Shown piece by piece: positions 6,070-10,540 of a stretch of DNA of 10,540 bases. The position numbers were made by a program, and so were the translations under genes. Source of the DNA: CAYQPF01 sp964419225 (GTDB lineage Bacteria > Cloacimonadota > Cloacimonadia > Cloacimonadales > CAYQPF01). The notes beneath the pieces are model-generated. The model had not been told where the DNA came from, made no database searches, and saw only the letters and a list, made by a program, of their open reading frames with translations. The stretch covers positions 1-10,540 of the forward strand of contig CAYQPF010000163.1 in NCBI GenBank assembly GCA_964419225.1, written 5' to 3'. Position 1 is the first letter of the stretch; each line of letters begins with the position of its first letter.

Positions 6070-7809
6070 ATGAAAAATAGTATTATACACACAAATCGCG
6101 AACAAATGCAGGCTCTTGGTATTGCCAGACTTGATATCATCCTCATCAGCGGTGATGCTTATATTGACCATCCTTCGTTTGGTGTGGCTATTATTGCCAG
6201 ATTTCTGGAAGCTCACGGCTTTTCCGTAGGTGTTCTGGCTCAGCCTGATATCAGCGAAGAATCAGATTTTCAGGTGTTAGGGCAGCCCAAACTGTTTTTC
6301 GGCATTACTTCCGGAAATATGGACAGTATGGTCAATAAATACACTTCTCAAAAGAAAATCCGCAGTGAAGATGCCTACAGTCCCAATGGCGATATGAGCA
6401 AAAGACCGGATCGTGCTCTGCTTCCTTATACCCAGATCATTAAAAAACTGTTCAAAGGTACTCCGGTTGTTCTGGGTGGAGTTGAAGCGAGTTTGAGAAG
6501 AATCCCTCACTATGATTATTGGTCAGATAAGATCAAAAATTCTCTTCTTTTGGACACTAAAGCCGATATTCTCGTGTATGGTAACGGTGAGAAACAAATT
6601 CTGGAAATAGCCAACAATCTCAAAAAAGGAAATCCTCTGCATAATATTGCCGGGACAGTCAGCAGAATCAGTAAAACCGATCTTCCGACAGATGCTTTTA
6701 TCGGTACCGGAGTTGATCTCGTCACAAATCCTGAAACTTATTTTGAGTTCTGCAAACAATTCGAAGATAATTTCCGCACCAAAACTATTTACTATCCCTT
6801 TGCCGGATCCTATCTGCAGCATAATCCTCCGGCTCAACCTATGACTACCGAAGAGCTGGATTTCGTTTATAATCTGCCTTTCAGCAGAGAACCTCATCCA
6901 ATATATAAAAATAAGACTTTCAAAGCTTTTGAACAAATAAAATTGTCTATCACCTCTCATCGTGGTTGCTTCGGAGGGTGTAATTTCTGTGCTATCGGTA
7001 AACATCAGGGTAAGACCATCCAATCCCGATCCCAAGAATCAATCCAAGCCGAACTGAAAGCCATCTGTCAAAAGAAATATTTCAAAGGTACAATCACCGA
7101 TATTGGCGGACCGAGTGCCAATCTGTACGGGATGTCCTGCAAACGGGATATCAGCGAAATCTGCTCCCGTAAATCCTGCCTGCAACCTACCATTTGCCCC
7201 AATCTTAATACAGATCATGCAGCTTTACTCAGACTATTAAAAACATTTCTGAAAGACCCTCAGATTAAACATTTGTTCACTTCCTCCGGAGTACGGTTCG
7301 ATCTGTCTCTCGATAATGAAGAATATATAAAATTACTCGCAGATTCTCTTACCAGCGGAAAACTGAAACTCGCTCCCGAACACATTGCTTCTAAAACTCT
7401 TAAGTTCATGAATAAACCAGAATTTACTCTTTACGAACAATTTGTGAAGAAGTTTGAAATACAATCCCAGAAAGTAAAAAAGAATCAGATGGTTGTTCCC
7501 TATATCATTGTTGGGCACCCGGGTTCCACTTTGGAAGAAGCTCTGGAATTGGCGGTTTACTTAAGAAAACGTAATATCCGCCTCGAACAGATCCAGGAAT
7601 TCCTTCCCACTCCCATGACTATCAGCACTGTCATGTACTATACCGGGAAAAACTGGGAAACAGGTAAACCGATCCATGTCCCCAAAGGCAGAGAGATCCG
7701 CCTGCAGAAAGCTCTCGTTCAATGGTTTGATCCAGAAAATAAAAACCTCGTCAAAGAAGCATTAAAACTCTGCAAAAGAACCGACCTGATCAATTTCTTC
7801 CTGAATTAA
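6070..7809 (+). CDS. YgiQ-family radical SAM protein
   Basis: This encodes 579 residues of the YgiQ (UPF0313) family, whose reaction is not known to me. The N-terminal region carries the family block LDIILISGDAYIDHPSFG (21-38) and resembles a B12-binding-like fold. The radical SAM cluster motif CFGGCNFC (C300, C304, C307) should hold a [4Fe-4S] that cleaves S-adenosylmethionine. A second group of cysteines, C357, C365, C370 and C376 (with the block PTICPNLNTDH), is typical of the family and may hold another metal site. The end (FLPTPMTISTVMYYTGKNW) matches the family, but the extra C-terminal domain of longer homologues such as E. coli YgiQ is absent. ATG 6070 has no Shine-Dalgarno site and abuts the terminator hairpin; the next Met (residue 13) would cut into the family's N-terminal block. 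The protein is probably cytoplasmic. Confidence 0.93.
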   Translation: MKNSIIHTNREQMQALGIARLDIILISGDAYIDHPSFGVAIIARFLEAHGFSVGVLAQPDISEESDFQVLGQPKLFFGITSGNMDSMVNKYTSQKKIRSEDAYSPNGDMSKRPDRALLPYTQIIKKLFKGTPVVLGGVEASLRRIPHYDYWSDKIKNSLLLDTKADILVYGNGEKQILEIANNLKKGNPLHNIAGTVSRISKTDLPTDAFIGTGVDLVTNPETYFEFCKQFEDNFRTKTIYYPFAGSYLQHNPPAQPMTTEELDFVYNLPFSREPHPIYKNKTFKAFEQIKLSITSHRGCFGGCNFCAIGKHQGKTIQSRSQESIQAELKAICQKKYFKGTITDIGGPSANLYGMSCKRDISEICSRKSCLQPTICPNLNTDHAALLRLLKTFLKDPQIKHLFTSSGVRFDLSLDNEEYIKLLADSLTSGKLKLAPEHIASKTLKFMNKPEFTLYEQFVKKFEIQSQKVKKNQMVVPYIIVGHPGSTLEEALELAVYLRKRNIRLEQIQEFLPTPMTISTVMYYTGKNWETGKPIHVPKGREIRLQKALVQWFDPENKNLVKEALKLCKRTDLINFFLN

Positions 7810-7948
7810 TTCCTCACCTTAATCCTTTTTCCTCTGACACCTGGCACTTTCTTCTTGTCCGTGTAAGTCTGTGTTCCCCTTCTCAATTCTTTCTCTTAAT
7901 TCTCAATTCCTCCATAGCTCTTCTCCATCTCCTCCCTCCCACTAACAA
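7810..7948. repeat. pyrimidine-rich spacer made of short degenerate tandem words
   Basis: There is no gene. The plus strand is strongly C/T-rich between two convergent genes. Recognisable words are TCCGTGTAAGTCTGTGTTCCC-like sequence (7858-7878), and three 10-base units TCTCAATTCT, TTCTCTTAAT and TCTCAATTCC (7881-7910). The last 28 bases before the stop codon of the substrate-binding gene (7913-7940) are almost pure pyrimidine, i.e. purine-rich in that gene's RNA. No stem plus T-run terminator is evident for either gene. Confidence 0.5.
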
Positions 7949-8746
7949 CTATTCTGTCAGATATTTTGCCAGAATTTTCTTATATTCCTTGTCTCTGACT
8001 TCCTTCATGGTATTCCAGAATTTTTCAGCCAAAACCGGGTTTGCTTTCACAAATTGATGGGAAAGAATAAAATAATACGATTTAGAAACTATGGGTGGAT
8101 TTACCTTTTCCACTTTTTTAGCGACATCTGCTGCTTTAGAAAGAGTATGATCTCCAGTTGCTTCCAAGGCTGCCACCAATCCGACTCTGCCTGCAACAAG
8201 TTTTTGGAAACCAACAGAAGTTGAGGGTGATTCCTCAACAGTATAGCCTTTCTTTTTCAGGTCATCGACAATAGAGTATCCTCTTGGAGCATCAATTGTT
8301 CCGGTAAAACCTTTGAGATCCTTGCCATCCCAATCAATTTTGGCACCTTTTGCCTTAAAAAAAACATATGTGATCGTATTATATCTTTTGCTCTCGTCTA
8401 ATTTCCCATCTTTTTTAGGATATTCACCAAATTCCTCTCTCTCAGGTTTGTAACTTGCCGTAAATACACCGTCAACAGCACCAGTTTTCAACTCCATTTC
8501 CAGTGCTCTTTTCCAGGGTGCTCTCTTAATATTAATCTTAATGCCCATCTTTTTTTCCATTAGCCTGATCAATTCAATAGCTACACCAGGATTTGTTGCT
8601 TCAACCTTATCGGTTTTACCCAAAACATTCGGAAAATCTTCCTGATCCTCACACATAAGGGTAATTTCAGTTGGTTCACTCCAAAGATACTGAGTACAGA
8701 CAAAGAGAATACTTAATGCTAACAATGTAAACACTATGTTTTTCAT
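7949..8746 (-). CDS. periplasmic solute-binding protein (SBP_bac_3-like)
   Basis: This encodes 265 residues. The N-terminus is a signal peptide (residues 1 to about 23; K2 then a hydrophobic core TLLALSILFV). The mature part resembles periplasmic solute-binding proteins of the amino-acid type: NPGVAIELI (52-60), the block RAPWKRALEMELKTGAVDGVF (75-95) that forms the first lobe's ligand region, then SYKPERE (98-104) and a second lobe with DAPRGYSIVDDL (152-163). The ligand cannot be told. No permease or ATPase gene is adjacent, so it is either an orphan component of a distant transporter or a stand-alone sensor. ATG 8746 is chosen over an in-frame GTG at 8752 because the GTG lies inside the ribosome site. 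The gene is divergent from a NapH-like polyferredoxin, with 186 bases between them. Confidence 0.85.
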   Translation of the reverse strand: MKNIVFTLLALSILFVCTQYLWSEPTEITLMCEDQEDFPNVLGKTDKVEATNPGVAIELIRLMEKKMGIKINIKRAPWKRALEMELKTGAVDGVFTASYKPEREEFGEYPKKDGKLDESKRYNTITYVFFKAKGAKIDWDGKDLKGFTGTIDAPRGYSIVDDLKKKGYTVEESPSTSVGFQKLVAGRVGLVAALEATGDHTLSKAADVAKKVEKVNPPIVSKSYYFILSHQFVKANPVLAEKFWNTMKEVRDKEYKKILAKYLTE

Positions 8747-8748
8747 AG

Positions 8749-8759
8749 TCACCTCCTTT
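8749..8759 (-). promoter_or_regulatory. full-length Shine-Dalgarno site
   Basis: On the minus strand the sequence reads AAAGGAGGTGA, an uninterrupted match to the 3' end of 16S rRNA, just before ATG 8746. It settles the start codon and suggests a highly translated message, as expected for a periplasmic binding protein. Confidence 0.85.
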
Positions 8760-8771
8760 AGTTACATCTCT

Positions 8772-8800
8772 ATTTAATACGAGAAATGAATATAAGTCAA
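8772..8800 (-). promoter_or_regulatory. promoter for the solute-binding gene
   Basis: Read on the minus strand, TTGACT (plus-strand 8795-8800) is followed by 17 bases and TTAAAT (8772-8777). Transcription would begin near 8765, giving a leader of about 20 bases that contains little besides the ribosome site. The -10 box matches only four of six positions. Confidence 0.5.
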
Positions 8801-8868
8801 TAAAAATAATGAGATATTTAGCAATTTTAATAATTATTTTTGGCTGACTAAAACTGATTATTCTCCTG

Positions 8869-8912
8869 TTGACAAATAAGCATCTTCTTATTGTTGTAGA
8901 TAAAAGTATAAA
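8869..8912 (+). promoter_or_regulatory. possible promoter for the polyferredoxin gene
   Basis: A perfect TTGACA lies at 8869-8874, but no good -10 box stands at 16-18 bases. Candidates are TATTGT (8889-8894, spacing 14) and TAGATA (8897-8902, spacing 22). A TATAAA at 8907-8912 could serve with a weaker -35. The region is plausible as a promoter but the exact elements are unresolved. Confidence 0.3.
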
Positions 8913-8932
8913 GAATGTAGAAAGGTGCAAAG

Positions 8933-9784
8933 ATGAAACTTAGGAATATTATGCCGTTGATAATCGGTATTCTTTTGGGGCTTGTACTCTATTTGACAGT
9001 TGGTTGGATTTTTTTCCTGCTCATTTTCCCCTGGATTGGATTATCTATTTCCCTGGGAGGCACTTTACAAAGCTTAGTAGGGAAAAAGAATCACAATATC
9101 GGCAGACGCGTCACCTTGTTGATGATCTTTCCTCTCCTGTTTCTCTTTGTCCCGATTATTAATAACGAGAATTTCCAATTAGAAGGAATAGTTTTTCTTT
9201 TAACAATTGGCTATTTTTCCAAAGGAATCATTCATTATGCGATAGCCAAAGTCTTAGGACCTTTCCTTTTTGGCAGGGCATTCTGCGGATGGGCCTGCTG
9301 GACAGCAGCCATTCTGGAGTGGTTACCCATCCAAAAACAGGGAGTAATCGACAAGAAATTAAAAAATATCCGCTGGATAACATTCTTTATTTCTGTAGCT
9401 GTACCCTTAGTCTTGGTCTATTTTTACAGTTATGATGTCAGAACGAATTATCTAAATAAAAGTGAATTGTACTGGATGATGCTCAGTAACCTGATCTATT
9501 ATATCCTGGCGATTCCCCTGGCCTTTATCATGAAAGACAGAAGAGCTTTCTGCAAAATCCTTTGCCCGGTGTCTATAGTGATGAAAGTAACCTCGCGTTT
9601 CAGTGCTTATAAAATAAAACCTTCGGGAGTGAAGTGTATAGAATGCGGAAAGTGTTCCAAGAATTGCCCCATGGATATCGATGTCATGAAATATATCAGC
9701 CAGGGCCGAAAGGTTACCTGCACCGAATGCATTCAATGTTCGGACTGTATCTATGTTTGCCCTGTTAAAGCCATAAAGGGATAG
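8933..9784 (+). CDS. NapH/NosR-like membrane 4Fe-4S polyferredoxin
   Basis: This encodes 283 residues. About six membrane segments are visible (roughly 7-24, 26-45, 60-77, 86-108, 147-167, 180-200). Two cysteine pairs of the NapH/NosR/CcoG type follow membrane segments: CGWAC (118-122) and CKILCP (207-212). The C-terminus holds two ferredoxin-type [4Fe-4S] sites, CIECGKCSKNCP (235-246) and CTECIQCSDCIYVCP (263-277). Proteins of this group pass electrons between the quinone pool or soluble donors and periplasmic or cytoplasmic reductases. In the first pair, W123 takes the place where NapH-type motifs usually have proline. No nap, nos or rnf gene is adjacent, so the partner is unknown. AAAGG (8921-8925) lies seven bases before ATG 8933. 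It shares a promoter region with the divergent solute-binding gene. Confidence 0.88.
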   Translation: MKLRNIMPLIIGILLGLVLYLTVGWIFFLLIFPWIGLSISLGGTLQSLVGKKNHNIGRRVTLLMIFPLLFLFVPIINNENFQLEGIVFLLTIGYFSKGIIHYAIAKVLGPFLFGRAFCGWACWTAAILEWLPIQKQGVIDKKLKNIRWITFFISVAVPLVLVYFYSYDVRTNYLNKSELYWMMLSNLIYYILAIPLAFIMKDRRAFCKILCPVSIVMKVTSRFSAYKIKPSGVKCIECGKCSKNCPMDIDVMKYISQGRKVTCTECIQCSDCIYVCPVKAIKG

Positions 9785-9802
9785 GGATTTCATTAGTTGT
9801 TT

Positions 9803-9838
9803 GTTGTTAGTGGGGAGAAGAGGAAAGAGGGAAAAGTG
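9803..9838 (+). repeat. purine-rich tract, inverted partner of 7913-7949
   Basis: GTTGTTAGTGGG (9803-9814) occurs in reverse complement at 7938-7949, where it overlaps the stop codon of the solute-binding gene. In both places a run of G and A follows. In the sense of each gene, the same 12-base word and a purine tract therefore come at or shortly after the stop codon. Confidence 0.5.
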
Positions 9839-9846
9839 CTGACTGA

Positions 9847-9902
9847 AGCTGGATAATATATTAAAAGTATACAGAAATACCAGCTAAATAAGCATCTGTA
9901 TA
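9847..9902 (+). ncRNA. potential pseudoknot in the spacer before the M16 gene
   Basis: Two interleaved inverted repeats are present. AGCTGG (9847-9852) can pair with CCAGCT (9880-9885), and TATACAGA (9868-9875) can pair with TCTGTATA (9895-9902). The order A-B-A'-B' is that of an H-type pseudoknot with stems of six and eight pairs. I do not recognise a known riboswitch class. The strand is assumed from the flanking genes. Chance occurrence in AT-rich spacer DNA is possible. Confidence 0.3.
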
Positions 9903-9922
9903 AAGCAAAATTCCCGTCTTTT

Positions 9923-10001
9923 GCACCGAAGGTGCTTCCTTTTTGTTAGCCGGTGCGGAAGCCACCGGAACAAATCTCTATAAACTCGCCCGAAAAGGGC
10001 G
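9923..10001 (+). promoter_or_regulatory. three consecutive GC-rich hairpins before the M16 gene
   Basis: Hairpin 1 is GCACC-GAA-GGTGC (9923-9935), followed by TTCCTTTTTG, and is terminator-like. Hairpin 2 is CCGGTG/CACCGG with a seven-base loop (9950-9968). Hairpin 3 is CGCCC-GAAAA-GGGCG (9987-10001). The left arm of hairpin 1 (9923-9927) can alternatively pair with GGTGC at 9952-9956 inside hairpin 2's left arm, so the two folds exclude each other. Hairpin 1 could end the polyferredoxin transcript or act as an attenuator for the peptidase gene. They may also be ordinary dispersed hairpin repeats. Confidence 0.4.
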
Positions 10002-10049
10002 TCCAATTAGGTTTTTAAGTAGAATAAATAAATATTTGGAGATAAAAGA

Positions 10050-10540
10050 ATGAAAAAACAAATGTGCATTTTAATGTTAGTAATGTTCGTATTCAGTTTA
10101 GTTGCTGTAGATATGAACACACCTCTGCCGATGGATCCGACGATCAGGATTGGCAAATTATCAAATGGTTTAACTTATTATATCAAGCAGAATAAGATGC
10201 CTGAGAAAAAAGCAGAACTTAGATTAGCTGTCAATGCAGGTTCTATTCTGGAAAATGACGATCAACGCGGGCTGGCCCATTTTTGTGAACATATGGCTTT
10301 TAATGGCACCAAGAATTTCAAGAAATCTGCTGTAACCGATTATTTAAGTTCGATCGGGATGGGCTTTGCAACAGGTTTAAATGCAGCCACAAGTTATGAT
10401 CAAACCTTCTACATGCTTAAATCTTCCACAGATAACAAGGAGCAGTTGAAAAAAGCTGTTTTTATTCTGAGTGAATGGGCACATAATGTCAGTCTGGAAA
10501 ACGATGAAATTGATAAGGAAAGAGGAGTGATCATCGAAGA
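10050..10540 (+). CDS. exported M16-family zinc metallopeptidase (5' part only)
   Basis: The first 163 codons of a gene that continues past the window. Residues 1 to about 20 form a signal peptide (MKKQ then a hydrophobic run to LVAV). The domain begins with IRIGKLSNGLTYYI (32-45). The inverted zinc motif HFCEH is at 77-81 (H77 and H81 bind zinc, E80 activates water), and the distal zinc ligand is probably E157 in DEIDKERGVI, 76 residues after H81, as usual for M16 (pitrilysin, PqqL and mitochondrial processing peptidase relatives). It is likely periplasmic or outer-membrane bound and degrades peptides; the full length, and whether it has a second M16 half, cannot be seen. GGAG (10038-10041) lies eight bases before ATG 10050. 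A structured spacer precedes it. Confidence 0.92.
   Translation, partial: MKKQMCILMLVMFVFSLVAVDMNTPLPMDPTIRIGKLSNGLTYYIKQNKMPEKKAELRLAVNAGSILENDDQRGLAHFCEHMAFNGTKNFKKSAVTDYLSSIGMGFATGLNAATSYDQTFYMLKSSTDNKEQLKKAVFILSEWAHNVSLENDEIDKERGVIIE

Noticed and set aside
6277..7518. Open frames antisense or out of frame within ygiQ
   Set aside because: Shadows of a well-supported radical SAM gene, with no motifs or ribosome sites.
8747..8752. GTG start for the solute-binding protein
   Set aside because: The GTG is part of the AAAGGAGGTGA site; ATG 8746 is correctly spaced.
8676..8930. 84-codon minus-strand frame over the divergent promoter region
   Set aside because: It covers the promoter, the ribosome site and the first codons of the solute-binding gene in another frame; no coding character.
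9452..9793. 113-codon minus-strand frame opposite the polyferredoxin gene
   Set aside because: Antisense shadow of the ferredoxin-coding region, with no ribosome site.

Overview
The window looks like an AT-rich chromosomal stretch from a Gram-negative-type (diderm) bacterium that probably lives anaerobically. It encodes a very long predicted outer-membrane beta-barrel, exported proteins, a membrane polyferredoxin, a radical SAM enzyme and an exported M16 metallopeptidase. The combination, and the style of the YgiQ, barrel and M16 proteins, reminds me of Cloacimonadota or another FCB-group lineage. That is an impression from protein style, not a proven placement. No rRNA, tRNA, CRISPR array or phage gene was seen.

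Layout. Positions 1-76 carry degenerate 22-bp units that resemble the end of an IS21-family element lying to the left. Positions 77-822 hold no convincing gene but contain short degenerate tandem words and a dispersed repeat. An exported protein of unknown function (823-1932, +) sits between two direct copies of that repeat (505-704 and 1985-2121). Next, on the minus strand, comes a likely two-gene unit: a 50-codon small gene (5466-5618) with a strong promoter and Shine-Dalgarno site, then the 1094-residue beta-barrel gene (2137-5421). A back-to-back promoter drives a cold-shock-domain protein (5805-6017, +). A strong intrinsic terminator follows it and ends exactly at the start codon of a YgiQ-family radical SAM gene (6070-7809, +). 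A pyrimidine-rich spacer (7810-7948) separates this from a divergent pair: a periplasmic substrate-binding protein (7949-8746, -) and a NapH-like membrane polyferredoxin (8933-9784, +). The last spacer (9785-10049) is rich in potential RNA structure and leads into an M16 zinc peptidase gene (from 10050) cut by the window end.

How the parts may work together. No complete pathway is visible. The clearest units are small gene plus barrel (probable operon), cold-shock protein followed by ygiQ (same strand, split by a terminator), and the divergent solute-binding / electron-transfer pair, which shares one regulatory interval and ends on both sides in the same 12-base word followed by a purine-rich tract. 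The most unusual items are the unlisted 50-aa gene ahead of the barrel, the duplicated repeat bracketing an unknown exported protein, and the potential pseudoknot plus three hairpins before the peptidase gene.
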